Source: Paenibacillus sp. P25 (lineage in GTDB: Bacteria > Bacillota > Bacilli > Paenibacillales > NBRC-103111). From it: a DNA stretch of 64,000 nucleotides. Positions 10,585-21,261 of the stretch are shown here, piece by piece; positions within the stretch are counted from its first letter, which is position 1, and the number at the start of each line of letters is the position of its first letter. The DNA lies in the NCBI GenBank assembly GCA_024704175.1, contig CP085629.1, positions 310,001-374,000 on the forward strand, written 5' to 3'. Both the position numbers and the translations under genes were made by a program. The notes beneath the pieces are model-generated. The model was not told where the DNA came from. It did no database searches and saw nothing but the letters and a program-made list of their open reading frames with translations.

Positions 10585-10928
10585 ATTCCGGGAGACACGA
10601 TTCGCCGAGCGTTCCCCGAGGCCGACGATCCGGTCACGTCCACCGCCGTTTTTTTCGCCCTGTCCTTGGGAAAATGGATATTTCCCCGGAGACCTCCTAT
10701 AAATTTGATTCTGAATAGGTTATTACAGGCGTTTTGTTTCAGATTATAAAAATAAAGTACTTTCTTGTAATTATACGCTATTTTTTTTGATTATTTCATC
10801 TGATAAAATACATGTAGAGTAGGTCAATTAAGAGGATTTGAATGATAAAGCTTATCGTTGCAATCACAAATTGTGAACGCTTTAGAAACCGTTTTGTGGA
10901 AGTATTATTCCGAATTGGGGGAATTTAC

Positions 10929-13160
10929 ATGAACAAAACCTGGTTTCGTCGAATGGTATGGTCCTATCTTCCAATCTTTTTAATTATTTTCTCGGTTATA
11001 TTTTTTGTTTTTTTTCAAACATTAATAGAACAAAACAAGAAGAACGCGGTGGAAGCTAATAAAATTTTTGCCGGACAAGTGATGCAGTCGATCGATATTT
11101 CCCTAAAAACTATAGATCAATCGATCATTAATGAAATTTTAAAAAATAAGTTGATCCTACAATTTTTCGAAGAAATCGACGATCATAACGTCTATCTAAA
11201 CTACCAAGTGGCTAAAAGATTACAAGAACTAAAGCAAGAAATGCCGATGATTGATTCCATTTATTTGGTTCGTCTTCATGACCGATTCATATATAGCGGC
11301 AATGTCTTCCATCAAGGAGAGGAATTCGGAGATCATGTATTTGTTCAGGAACTCGAACGGAATTCGCATCTATCACAGTGGACAAATTTAAGGCAATATA
11401 GGGAATTTTCCGATCAAGACTATAAAAATGTAATTAGCTTGGTTCGTGAAGCTCCCATAAGTGATGGGACAAAAGGGTTCCTGGTTGTGAATATCAGCAC
11501 CGCTACGTTTCAAGCTAAAATCAATGGAATGTATAACGTTAAGAATGCGTTCGTATCCCTAAAGGACCGTAATGGTAATGTTCTACTTACAAATCAGGAA
11601 CTTTTATCCGGAAATGAAAAGCCGGTTTCCAGCGTGATCTCCGAATATACCGGATGGAAAATGGAAAGCGGCTTAAATAATGGGATGTTTCTGGGGATTG
11701 TTTCAACTTTTTCGAGCATTTGGTTTGGACTGGGAGTTCTGGTTTTCATTTCAGGCATTGTTTCGATTGTTTATGTGACCAGAAAAAATTATAAACCTTT
11801 AAGGGAGATCATTTCTCGAATTGATGCTTACGTGTTCAAACAAAGGGATTCGTTAAAAAGTATTGAATCGGATGAATTTACATTTATTCATTCCGCCATC
11901 GATAACTTTATCGAAAAATCCGAGTTGTTTGAGAAACAATTTGAAGAAATCGCACACCTCAAAAGAAAAAATACCTTCAACGAATTAATCACAGGCAATT
12001 GTAAGAGCGTTCCGGGTGAAGATGATATCGGAATGAAGTTTGCCGGCTCATTGCAATAGACAACAGGTTATGATTATTGAGATCGATGATTATAGAGAAT
12101 CGTTCTCTCTATACCAGGAGCATGACCAATATTTATTTAAATTTGTGATCAGCAGTGTGGTTAATGAAATAATGAACAATCATTCTTTCACCATTAGATC
12201 GGAATGGACTTCAAACCATCAATTAACCGGAATCGTATTCTTGCCGGATCCGATTTCCAATATTACACCGACTTGTGAAAAAATAATTGAGTGGGTCAAA
12301 CATAATTTAAACTTTACCGTCACGATCGGAATAGGGGGCCTGTAGAGAGTCTTTTGCATATTTCACATTCGAATAATCAAGCTTATTTATCATTGAAATA
12401 TAAGCCGGTTTTAGGAAATAACCGAATCATTCTATATGGAAGAACACCAAATCAATCCAACAAGGAATCCCATAAATCAATACGTTTAATCCACGAGGCG
12501 GTCGATTCTTACCGGTTAATGGCGGATGATTGGGAGCATAAATTCGCGGCTATTTTCAATGAAATAAGGCTCTATTTTAAAACGAAGGACGAAATTATCG
12601 ACCTTTTGAATTATTTCATTTATAACCTGGATCTGCAAATGTCGCAAACGTCAAAAGAATACCTTGAAATATGGAAAAATGAAGTCTTGCCCCACTTGCA
12701 TGAAAGTGTGAAATACTTCGAAACCACGGAACAAATCCAGCATCGGTTGCTTCTTGCTTTACAAACTTTCTCCAATCGAATCGCAGCATTACGGCAGGAG
12801 CGCAATTATCACCAGCTATTGAAAGAAGTCAGAAAATATATGGAAGAGCATTATTATAATCCGGACTTATCGCTTGATTATTTGAGCGAAAAATTTCAAT
12901 TAAATGCAAAATATCTAAGCCAATTGTTCAAAGAACAATTCGGAGAAAACTTTTTGGATTTTTTGTCGATGGTGCGGGTGGAACATGCGAAACATTTGTT
13001 ATTGAACACCAAAAGCTCCATTCAAGAGATAGGAGACAAAGTAGGTTATACGAATGCGGTTACTTTTCGCCGTGTTTTCAGAAGAATGGAAGGAATTTCG
13101 CCGGCCGACTTTCGCAAGCTAAAACCAAAACGAATAACATCAGGAGGTGTTCCTGATTGA
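10929..13160 (+). CDS. Membrane-anchored AraC-family transcriptional regulator, frameshifted
   Basis: A one-component sensor-regulator of about 740 residues. An N-terminal membrane segment (about residues 10-32, rich in Ile and Phe) is followed by an extracellular sensing domain of about 230 residues, a second membrane segment (WFGLGVLVFISGIVSIVY), a linker, and a C-terminal AraC helix-turn-helix pair (LSLDYLSEKFQLNAKYLSQLF; EIGDKVGYTNAVTFRRVFRR). The ATG at 10929 follows GGGGGA; the upstream ATG at 10842 lacks a site. The frame breaks twice, near 12050 and in the G-run near 12335, both inside the linker region. Its stop overlaps the next binding-protein start. It probably senses a sugar or its binding protein and activates the downstream transporter; the paired repeats at 14833-14927 are a candidate target. 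Confidence 0.85.
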
Positions 13161-14773
13161 GAAAAATGATTGCGATGCTGACTTTGTTTTTTGTCGCTGC
13201 AAGTTGGTCGCCGGCATGCCGATCTCAAAAGGTTAATTTGATAACCGGACTAACGGATCAACCCGTTACATTGTCTACATTTGTTTCGCCCCCGTCGGAT
13301 ATTGAGGATGTAACCGCAAATGCGTTTACGAAGCATTTGGAAAAGACTTTGCATATTAAATTTGATTTTGAAGCGGTGCCGGAATCGATCATGAACGAAA
13401 GGAAAAAAATTGTAATGGCCAGCGGTGATTATCCGGCTGTTTTTCTAAGCGGCGATTTTACGCAGGATGAACAGTTAAAGTATGGCCGGCAAGGCAAATT
13501 GATGCCTTTAAACAATTTGATCGAAAAATACGGAAGTGAGATCAAAAAAGCCTTTCAAAAAACCCCCGAACTGAAGAAAGCAATTACCGCTCCCGATGGA
13601 AATATTTATGCGCTTCCTTCCGTCAACGAGTGTCTTCATTGTTGGTATGCGCAAAAGCTTTGGATCAATCAAGAATGGCTGAAAAAATTAAATTTGCAGG
13701 TACCGACAACGACAGAGGAATTTTATCATGTATTAAAGGCTTTTAAAACCATGGATCCGAACGGCAACGGAAAACAGGACGAAATCCCATTGATCGGTGC
13801 TTCCGAAGGGTGGCACACGAAAATAACCGGCTTTCTTATGAGTTCGTTCATTTACGACAATGAACAAGATTACTTTTACATGCAGAATGGGAAATTAAAA
13901 CTGGCGGTCGCGCGGCCTGAATGGAAAAAGGGCCTGGAATATATAAACAGGCTTTACAGTGAAGGTTTAATCGATCCCGCAAGCTTTACCCAAACTACGG
14001 ACGCTCTGTGGCATTTGGCAAACCGGCCCGGGACCAATATTATTGGAAGCGCAACCGTGGGACATATCGCCAAGGCCTTCAGCATGGAGCCGGGAGAAAC
14101 AAGACATAAAGAATATGTTACCGTGCCGCCGCTCACAGGACCTTCCGGATATCAAGCGGCCGGCTATTTTAATACTGTAGGTAACGGCCAATTTGCAATA
14201 ACCGATAAAGCGACGGAATCCGAACAAGCGGCGGCGATGAAACTGGCTGATTATCTGTATTCGGAAGAGGCGGCTGTTCTAAACGAGTGGGGACCCGAAG
14301 GTTTGTGGTGGAGAAAAGGAAAGACGGGAGAAATCGATGAGCACGGAAGACAAGCAAAATATTTTTTAAAGCCGGAGTTTTGGGAACACCGAACACAAAA
14401 TGTAGGCTGGAGCCAAATGGGCATTCTCTATCGGAATAGAGATCTTCGCGAATCTTGGGCCATTCCTGACAATCCATATGATGATAATGGATACGAGCAC
14501 CGTTTATATATGGAAACGCTTAAAAACTACAAGGGTAAAGAACCCAAAGAACTGTTTCCTTTGAATATGTTTATAGAATCGAACGATGCGATCGAAGCGG
14601 CACAGTTAAGGGCACAAATCAACGATTATATTGAATCCAATACGGTGCAGTTCATAACGGGCAGCAAAAAATTCGGCAGCGACTGGGATGCTTATTTGAA
14701 AGGCTTTGAGGGCTTGAAATTAAACAGGTATCTGGAAATTTATCAAGAATCGTACGATACTTATTATAAATAA
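13157..14773 (+). CDS. ABC sugar transporter lipoprotein (solute-binding), intact
   Basis: A 538-residue lipoprotein. The TTG start at 13157 is decided by AGGAGGTG at 13142-13149 and overlaps the regulator stop by 4 bases, suggesting translational coupling. The signal peptide ends at a lipobox-like SPAC (Cys21). Contains a Ca-binding-loop-like DPNGNGKQDEIPL and the motif NECLHCWY. It is strongly similar over its whole length to the protein encoded at 17008, on the other side of the permease pair. It presents an oligosaccharide to that pair; the substrate is not deducible. Confidence 0.9.
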   Translation: MRKMIAMLTLFFVAASWSPACRSQKVNLITGLTDQPVTLSTFVSPPSDIEDVTANAFTKHLEKTLHIKFDFEAVPESIMNERKKIVMASGDYPAVFLSGDFTQDEQLKYGRQGKLMPLNNLIEKYGSEIKKAFQKTPELKKAITAPDGNIYALPSVNECLHCWYAQKLWINQEWLKKLNLQVPTTTEEFYHVLKAFKTMDPNGNGKQDEIPLIGASEGWHTKITGFLMSSFIYDNEQDYFYMQNGKLKLAVARPEWKKGLEYINRLYSEGLIDPASFTQTTDALWHLANRPGTNIIGSATVGHIAKAFSMEPGETRHKEYVTVPPLTGPSGYQAAGYFNTVGNGQFAITDKATESEQAAAMKLADYLYSEEAAVLNEWGPEGLWWRKGKTGEIDEHGRQAKYFLKPEFWEHRTQNVGWSQMGILYRNRDLRESWAIPDNPYDDNGYEHRLYMETLKNYKGKEPKELFPLNMFIESNDAIEAAQLRAQINDYIESNTVQFITGSKKFGSDWDAYLKGFEGLKLNRYLEIYQESYDTYYK

Positions 14774-14784
14774 TAAAAATGCAA

Positions 14785-14827
14785 AAAATCCTAATTGTGC
14801 AGGTCCGCACAATTAGGATTTTTTTCG
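14785..14827 (+). terminator. Rho-independent terminator after binding-protein gene
   Basis: AATCCTAATTGTGC-AGGTCC-GCACAATTAGGATT, a perfect 14-bp stem followed by TTTTTTTCG. A-runs on the other side make it plausible in both directions. It separates the regulator/binding-protein unit from the permease unit. Confidence 0.93.
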
Positions 14828-14832
14828 TTTGA

Positions 14833-14927
14833 CAGAATATTGTACCGAACTGAATTTTGTTCGCTTATGATTTCCCTTGCTTACAGCAGGCTATTTCTGA
14901 ATATTGTTCTTGGCTGAATAGTGTTCG
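14833..14927 (+). promoter_or_regulatory. Two pairs of direct repeats, candidate AraC-type operator
   Basis: Four copies of a 14-base element with consensus CTGAATATTGTTCG lie at 14833-14846 (11/14), 14850-14863 (13/14), 14897-14910 (13/14) and 14914-14927 (13/14). The copies in each pair start exactly 17 bases apart and the pairs are 47 apart. The last copy ends one base before the proposed -35 element. Tandem half-sites next to -35 are the usual arrangement for AraC-family activators, so the regulator encoded at 10929 is the natural candidate. The repeats are seen; the regulator assignment is inferred. Confidence 0.6.
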
Positions 14928-14957
14928 TTGACCTGTCGCAACAGGATAGGCTATCTT
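14928..14957 (+). promoter_or_regulatory. Candidate sigma-A promoter for permease operon
   Basis: TTGACC at 14928-14933, an 18-base spacer, then TATCTT at 14952-14957. The -10 is weak, as expected for an activator-dependent promoter. CCTGT-CGCA-ACAGG, a perfect 5-bp inverted repeat, lies at 14932-14945 between the two elements. Confidence 0.45.
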
Positions 14958-15004
14958 TTTTACCAAGAAGATGCAATTAAAAGAAAGGATGTCGAGAACG
15001 GAAC

Positions 15005-15977
15005 ATGAGCGTGAATAGCGGCGTAAAGTTACAAAAAAGTCGGCAGTGGCAAAAACTCGTTAGCACTCAGCAGACATGGGGTGGTAAAAAAAGTAAAAAG
15101 GCATTGGCGGCTGTATTTATTAGTCTTGCTTCCCCTAACGTACATCATTATTTTTAAGTATGTTCCGATGTACGGCGCCCAAATTGCTTTTCGCGATTTC
15201 AGTGTGACTCAAGGTTTCTCGGGCAGTGACTGGGTCGGACTCAAAAATTTTGAGGACTTTTTCTCATCCCCTAATTTCTGGATGTTAATCAAAAACACCT
15301 TGCTTATTAGCTTATATTCACTGCTTCTAGGGTTTCCGGCACCGATTATTTTAGCACTGGCTTTGAATGAAATCGGCGGGGGAAAATTCAAACGTTTTGT
15401 GCAAACGATTACATTTGCTCCTTATTTCATTTCAACCGTTGTCATGGTCTCTTTGATCATTCTTGTTCTCTCCCCTCGTCTAGGTTTTGTTGATCATATT
15501 ATGAGGTTATTCGGCTTCGAAACGATTAATTTTATGGGAAAGCCGGAATATTTTAAAACAATTTATGTGTTATCCAACATTTGGCAGGGCATGGGATACG
15601 GAGCGGTCATTTATCTCGCGGCCCTCGCTGGAATCAATCCTGATTTATACGAAGCCGCCAAAGTGGACGGTGCGTCCAGATTTCAAAAAATGATCCATAT
15701 TGATATTCCGGGGATTCTTCCGGCGACCATTATTTTGTTAATTTTAAATGCAGGACAGATCATGAACGTTGGCTTTGAGAAAATTTACTTGATGCAGAAC
15801 CCGCTGAATATATCCGCTTCCGAGGTCATATCAACCAACGTTTATAAGATCGGTTTGCTCGGAGCGAATTTCAGTTATTCTTCGGCAGTCGATCTATTCA
15901 ACTCGGTCATCAATCTCATTTTGTTGTTAACTGTGAATGTTATTGCTAAACGGATGTCGGAAACGAGTTTATGGTAG
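15005..15977 (+). CDS. ABC sugar transporter permease, LplB type, with N-terminal frame break
   Basis: About 323 residues with six membrane helices. The core starts YLLVLLPLTYIIIFKYVPMYG, contains the pair-typical VGLKNFEDFF, and the cytoplasmic EAA loop YEAAKVDGASRF that docks the ATPase. The open frame runs from GTG 15081, but an upstream ATG at 15005 opens a cytoplasmic N-terminus (MSVNSGVKLQ...) that joins the core if one base in the AAAAAAA run near 15085 is wrong. The upstream start matches the usual length of these permeases better. The second permease follows 16 bases later. Confidence 0.88.
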
Positions 15978-15993
15978 AAAGGAAGGAAGCAAA

Positions 15994-16890
15994 TTGAAAA
16001 GAAACGCAATTAAGGAATCGTGGAATGACAAACTATTTTTGTTAGGAATTTACGCTTTTCTTGTTTTCATTTTACTTATTATTCTTTATCCGTTGATATA
16101 TATTTTGAGTTCATCTTTCAGTTCTCCTCAAGCCGTCATTAGCGGAAAAGTCTGGCTCTTGCCAGTGGAGCCGAGTTTAGCGGGGTATAAAGCGATCTTT
16201 GCAAACAAGCAGATTCTCACAGGTTATGCAAACTCTTTGTTTTATACGTTTTTCGGTGTGCTGATCAGCGTATCGTTAACCATTATGCTTGCATACCCGC
16301 TATCCAAGAAAACTTTTTACGGGCGAAGTTTGATCATGATTCTTCTTGTTATTACGATGATGTTTAGCGGCGGATTGATACCTTTATACCTGACTGTGAA
16401 AAAATTGGGAATTCTTGATACTAGGTGGGCGATGCTGCTGCCTGGTGCATTAGCGGTGTGGCAAGTGATCATTACCCGCACCTTTTTTCAAATGACCATA
16501 CCAAGCGAGCTTTCGGAAGCCGCAGAGCTTGACGGATGCAGCGATCTGGGATTTTTGGCGAAAGTCGTTATTCCTCTTTCCAAACCGATTCTTGCCGTAT
16601 TGGTATTGATGTATGCAGTCGGACAATGGAATGCGTTTTTCGATGCGTTAATTTATTTAAAGTCGCAAAATTTATTCCCGCTGCAGATTGTTTTAAGAAA
16701 TATTCTCATTTTGAATACGATTGACCCGAGCATGATGGTGGATGCGAATGAACTGCAGGTAAGACAAGGTTTAAAGGATTTATTGAAATATTCTTTGATT
16801 GTGGTCGCGACGGTTCCGGTGCTGGCCATCTATCCGTTCGTGCAGAAGCATTTTGTAAAAGGGATTATGATCGGTTCGTTAAAAGGATAA
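15994..16890 (+). CDS. ABC sugar transporter permease, YtcP type
   Basis: About 299 residues, intact. The TTG start at 15994 is chosen because AGGAAGGA lies just upstream; the frame is open from 15937, but that would overlap the first permease. Six membrane helices, EAA loop SEAAELDGCSDLGFL, and the C-terminal VQKHFVKGIMIGSLKG signature of this subfamily. Forms a heterodimeric channel with the preceding permease. Confidence 0.92.
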   Translation: MKRNAIKESWNDKLFLLGIYAFLVFILLIILYPLIYILSSSFSSPQAVISGKVWLLPVEPSLAGYKAIFANKQILTGYANSLFYTFFGVLISVSLTIMLAYPLSKKTFYGRSLIMILLVITMMFSGGLIPLYLTVKKLGILDTRWAMLLPGALAVWQVIITRTFFQMTIPSELSEAAELDGCSDLGFLAKVVIPLSKPILAVLVLMYAVGQWNAFFDALIYLKSQNLFPLQIVLRNILILNTIDPSMMVDANELQVRQGLKDLLKYSLIVVATVPVLAIYPFVQKHFVKGIMIGSLKG

Positions 16891-16924
16891 TTTTTCTCGG
16901 GCAGGAGCTTTTTTAAAAGGGGTG

Positions 16925-16939
16925 ATGCTATTCGATTAG
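16925..16939 (+). other. Strong ribosome-site-like sequence with a 4-codon ORF
   Basis: AAAAGGGGTG precedes ATG-CTA-TTC-GAT-TAG. The arrangement resembles that at 8752-8766. It lies in the 117-base gap before the third binding-protein gene, which otherwise holds only that gene's own AAGGAGGAG site. Confidence 0.2.
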
Positions 16940-17007
16940 CTGATCGATAAACTCATTGGCGACCCAACGGCAAAGCAAACAAGATAATTTTCAAGGAGGA
17001 GTCAAAG

Positions 17008-18682
17008 ATGGCAAAGAAATTTATGATGCTTCTAGTAAGTGCCGTGCTTGTCCTTTCGTTACTTTTATCGGCTTGCAGTGATAGCGGCGAGCGATAAAGG
17101 AAGCGGCGCCGATAAAGAGAAAGCAGCGTCGGATACAGCCGGGAACGGTAAGGACGCAGGTATTGTGCAATTGCCAGTATTTGTAATCCCATCTTCCAAG
17201 ATTGAGAATTTGGAAACAAATTCAGTTACTAAATATATAGAAGACAAATTTAATATTAAATTCAAGTTCGAGGTGGCCCAAGGCGAGCAACGCAGGAGAT
17301 AAGAAGAAACTGTTGCTTGCCAGCGGAGACTATCCGGCTGTTTTCCTATCCGGAGACCTGACTCAAGCCGAGCAAATCGATTACGGGAAGCAAGGGGTAT
17401 TGAAACCGTTAAATGATTTAATTGATAAATATGGGGTGGAAATCAAGAAGGCATTCCAGCAGGATCCGGACTTGAAAAAGTCGATCACGGCTCCGGACGG
17501 CAAAATTTATGCGCTTCCTCATATTAACGAGTGTTTCCACTGCTGGTACTCGCAAAAAGTATGGATCAATACGACATGGCTGAAGAAATTAAATCTTCAG
17601 ATGCCGACAACGACGGAAGAGTTTTATCAAGTTTTGAAAGCATTCAAAACCCAGGATCCGAACGGAAACGGTAAACAGGATGAAATTCCGTTATCCGGCG
17701 CTGACAAAACATGGCATGGCAATCCGGCCCCTTTCTTATGAACTCTTTTATCTATGACAATGATGATAACTTCTTCTTCATGAAGGACGGAAAAGTCGGG
17801 CTGTCGGCCAATCAACCCGAATGGAGAAAAGGACTTGAGTACATTAACAAATTGTACAGTGAAGGTCTGATCGATAAGGAAGCCTTCACCCAGGATAACG
17901 ATGCCATGGCTCAAGTAGGCAACCGTCAAGGGGATAATATTGTAGGAACAGTTGCCGCCGGACATATCGGCATGTATTTTAGTCTAGCGAAAGGACAAGA
18001 CAGACATAAGGAGTATGTTACCGTCGCGCCGCTGAAAGGGCCGCAGGGAGAAGCATATGCAGGATATTACAAAGCGTATGGCAACGGACAATTTGCGATT
18101 ACCAACAAGGCGAATGAGGCGCAGGCCATTGCCGCGATCAAACTTGCGGATTATTTATACTCTGAAGAACATGCGATCATGAACGAATACGGACCGGAAG
18201 GGAAGTATTGGAGAAAAGGACAGCCGGGTGAAGTGGACGAACACGGGAGACAGGCGAAATACTTCTTGAAACCCGAATATTTCTCCATCGGCTCTACGGA
18301 AAATGATACTTGGGAACAAATGGGCATTACCAGACGTACGAGAGATATTCGGGAATCCTGGGCCGTACCTAAAGATCCTTTGTCCGATAACGGTTATGAG
18401 CATCGCTTGTATTTGGAAACGGCCAAAAATTATGAAGGAAAACAACCGAAAGAGACTTTCCCGCTAAGCATCTTTATGGAGTCCGCAGATGCCAAGGAAG
18501 CGGCACAATTGAAAACTCAAATTGATGACTACATTCGTTCGAACATGGCCCAATTTATAACCGGCGCCAAAAAAATAACGGATGCGGAATGGAATAATTA
18601 CATCAAAGGCTTTGATGGCCTGAAATTAAAGCGTTATCTCGAAATTTATCAAAAAGCATACGATACGAGCTTTAAGAAGTAA
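17008..18682 (+). CDS. ABC sugar transporter lipoprotein, paralogue of the 13157 protein, frameshifted
   Basis: About 557 residues. ATG 17008 follows AAGGAGGAG; lipobox LLSAC puts the lipid Cys at 23. From there on it matches the 13157 protein almost throughout (DYPAVFLSGD, INECFHCWYSQK, DPNGNGKQDEIPL, DEHGRQAKYFLKPE, LEIYQ near the end). Frame breaks near 17085, 17285 and 17735 must be bridged. Two related binding proteins for one permease pair suggest a duplication with possible divergence of ligand range. A bidirectional-looking terminator follows. Confidence 0.87.
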
Positions 18683-18715
18683 ACGAGGCACGGCCAGAAA
18701 AATATGGATTTAAAT

Positions 18716-18753
18716 GAACAAAAACGGAGTGCCTTACAGCTCCGTTTTTGTTC
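18716..18753 (+). terminator. Rho-independent terminator after the permease/binding-protein unit
   Basis: GAACAAAAACGGAG-TGCCTTACAG-CTCCGTTTTTGTTC, a perfect 14-bp stem whose 3' arm contains TTTTT. The 390 bases from here to the kinase gene hold no convincing gene. Confidence 0.85.
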
Positions 18754-19144
18754 CATTGTGATGAACCTGAATTTCGAAATTACCGTGCTTCTTTGAAAAC
18801 ATGGTAAGGTTTAGCTAGCAGAAACTGGTCGGAGTCATGGACTTTTTTCGACAGCATAGCCTGATCAAGCAGATTCTGCCGGCGACTACCTCCCTCGATG
18901 CCATGGTTCCTTTAAAAGGAATCATCCTAAATGGAGACGCTTTCCAATATCCGACGTTTCATTTATACGCAGAGTTAACAAAGACGTATTTTACGCATAC
19001 GCCGCCGGCAAATTATATACTATAATAGCTTTTATTAACTGTGTACCCGTTTGGAATATTTTCGTATAATGAAAGATGCCCAGTCGCGGGACAGCCGCCC
19101 GGGGCACGCATAGATTCGGACATGCCTTCGAAAGGAGACCTCGA

Positions 19145-20946
19145 ATGGGAAGCAAGCTCCTCGCCGCGGTTCGGAAGACGAACAATATCCGGTTAAAAAA
19201 CAAGCTGATCATTTCCATCGTGGTGGTGGTGTTCATTCCGGTTCTTCTCGTGGGCATCATCTTGACGGCATCCTACCGCCAGAACGTCCTTGACCAAGCT
19301 ACCCAGCAAACCATGAATAACGTGGATAAAATCAAGAAGCGCGTCTTGGACATTCTGCGGATGCCGATAGAAATATCGAACAACCTGATGGTGGATAACC
19401 GGCTGTCCAATTTGGTCAATACCCGCTATGAAAGTACCCTCGACTTGGTCAAAGCGTATTGGGATTTTCGTAATTTCCGGGATTACGTTAAGTTATACAA
19501 GGAAATTCATAACGTCCGCTTCTATACGGCGAATCCGATGCCTATCAGCAACTGGGATTTTCTAAGTACAGATGAGTCGATCAAGAACGCGGACTGGTAT
19601 CAGGAGGCGTTGGACAAATCCAGCTTGTCCATCAGTTGGCATTACGTTCCTGACGAGACGAAGGAAAACCGCGCTTATCTCAGCCTCATTCGCAAGATTG
19701 ATTTCCCGGCATATCGTTCCTATGGAATATTGGTCATCGACTTGGATCAGGATGAACTCAACGGGATTCTGAGCCAGGAGCCGTTCGATACGATGATCTT
19801 CGATGCGAAGGGCGTCATTGTCGGCGCCAAAAACCCGCAGTGGGTCGGACGAAAGATCGACGGCATGGATTTCGCCAACGATTTGAGCGATAAACCGGCG
19901 GGCACCTACGAATTTAATTATGAGGGGAAGCCCTCCAGAATCGTAGTTGAGGAGGTCCATCCGCCTTCCAGCAGGAACGGGTTGAAAATCGTTTCGGTCT
20001 TTGCGGTCGACAGCATTGTGAGCGGCGCTAACCGGGTCGGCAGGCTCGGGTTCACCATCATTGCGGCCAGTTTGTCCATCGCGTTCGTTCTGATCTACTT
20101 CATCTCCTCCTTTTTGTCCCGCAGACTGCTTCTGCTCTACAAAGTGTTGGGCAAAGTCTCCATGGGGGACCTGAACGCGGTGTCGGAGGTGGATGGAAAC
20201 GATGAAATCGGCGTTTTGTCCAAACAGTTCAACCATATGCTGGCCAGCATCCGAAGTCTGATGCTCGAAGTGAGTGAGTCCCAAAGGCAGAAAAGCTTGC
20301 TGGAACTTCGGCAGCGCGACATCAAGTTGAAGATGTTGGCGAGCCAAATCAATCCGCATTTTCTGTTCAATGCGCTGGAATCCATCCGGATGAAAGCGCA
20401 CGTAAAGGGGAGACGGAAATTTCCAATGTGGTGCGGCTCTTGGGCAAGCTGATGAGGCGCAGCATCGAAATCGGGCCCCGCAAGATCAAGCTCAAGGAAG
20501 AGCTTGATATCGTTAGATGCTATTTGGAGATTCAGCAATTCCGCTATGGCGACGAACGTTTGTCCTATAACCTCCATCTGGATGATGGGGCCCAAGAGGT
20601 AGAGATTCCGCCGCTGATCGTCCAGCCCCTGGTAGAGAATGCAGTGGTGCACGGGCTTGAGGATGTTGAGGAGGGCGGACTCGTGAGCATTGATGCGCGT
20701 GTGGAGTCGAACCGGGTGGTGATTTCGGTGGAGGATACCGGCCGCGGTATACCGGAAGATAAAATTCGGGAAATTGAAACCGCTCTCCAGGATGCGGAGG
20801 AGGATGCCGAGGGGCATCGGATCGGACTCCGCAACGTGCACCAGCGCCTTGTTCTGACTTACGGCGACGGTGCGGGGCTAAAGCTGGAAAGCCTGCCGGG
20901 ACTCGGTACGCGCGTAACATTTGTCATACCGTTGGGAGGCGCCTGA
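19145..20946 (+). CDS. YesM-type sensor histidine kinase, frameshifted
   Basis: About 600 residues. ATG 19145 follows AAAGGAGA. Membrane helix 1 (LIISIVVVVFIPVLLVGIIL), an extracellular Cache-like sensor of about 240 residues, helix 2 (FTIIAASLSIAFVLIYF), a HAMP linker, then the His_kinase box with phospho-acceptor His405 in INPHFLFNALESI, and a HATPase with VENAVVHG and EDTGRGIP. One frame break near 20412, next to an AAAGGGG run, joins the kinase box to the ATPase domain. Its stop is directly followed by the ATG of a response-regulator stub, so its cognate regulator has been lost here. Confidence 0.88.
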
Positions 20947-21057
20947 ATGTATAAAGTGATGGTGGTCGACGACGAACCGGAAATCCGGCGGGGAGTTTCC
21001 CCTGCAATGTTCAAAGGCGCTCCGCCCAGGACTCATTTTTATATGATTTATAGTTGA
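20947..21057 (+). pseudogene. Truncated response regulator (YesN-type) stub
   Basis: Begins at the base after the kinase stop. The first 17 residues (MYKVMVVDDEPEIRRGV) are a textbook receiver-domain start with the acidic VDDE pocket. The similarity then ends abruptly and the frame stops after 36 residues. The phospho-acceptor Asp, the rest of the receiver and the AraC DNA-binding domain are absent from the following 200 bases in every frame I read. This indicates a deletion, not a single-base error. Confidence 0.75.
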
Positions 21058-21128
21058 ATTTATCGGGTTTTGGCATCAGGCCTGGTGCGTTACTATAAGA
21101 TCAAGTGAGAGAAGAAGGGGTGGCCGAA

Positions 21129-21242
21129 ATGGAACCGCTAACATCTGCTGGCACTCTACTTCCGGCGGAGAAACGAAGGAAGAGCTTCCTTCACATCATG
21201 CTGAACCTGTCCCAAACAATCATTAATCCAATCATCAACTAG
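21129..21242 (+). CDS. Possible 37-residue ORF before the orphan binding-protein gene
   Basis: AAGGGGTGG lies 6 bases before ATG 21129; the frame closes with TAG at 21240, 19 bases before the next gene's start. The peptide is basic in the middle (EKRRKS) and hydrophobic after. I do not recognise it. It could be a leader peptide or the surviving start of a deleted permease gene, because this operon lacks permeases. Confidence 0.3.
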   Translation: MEPLTSAGTLLPAEKRRKSFLHIMLNLSQTIINPIIN

Positions 21243-21261
21243 AAAAGGGAGGCAGCATTTC

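Noticed and set aside
10558..10749. 63-codon ORF after the GH5 gene
   Set aside because: Begins at the terminator stem and has no ribosome site.
15075..15095. Programmed -1 or +1 frameshifting at the A-run in the permease gene
   Set aside because: No downstream pseudoknot or stimulatory ribosome site was seen, and similar breaks occur in genes without slippery sequences.
19065..19070. TATAAT upstream of the sensor kinase as a promoter
   Set aside because: No acceptable -35 element at 16-18 bases upstream; AT-rich context makes chance matches likely.
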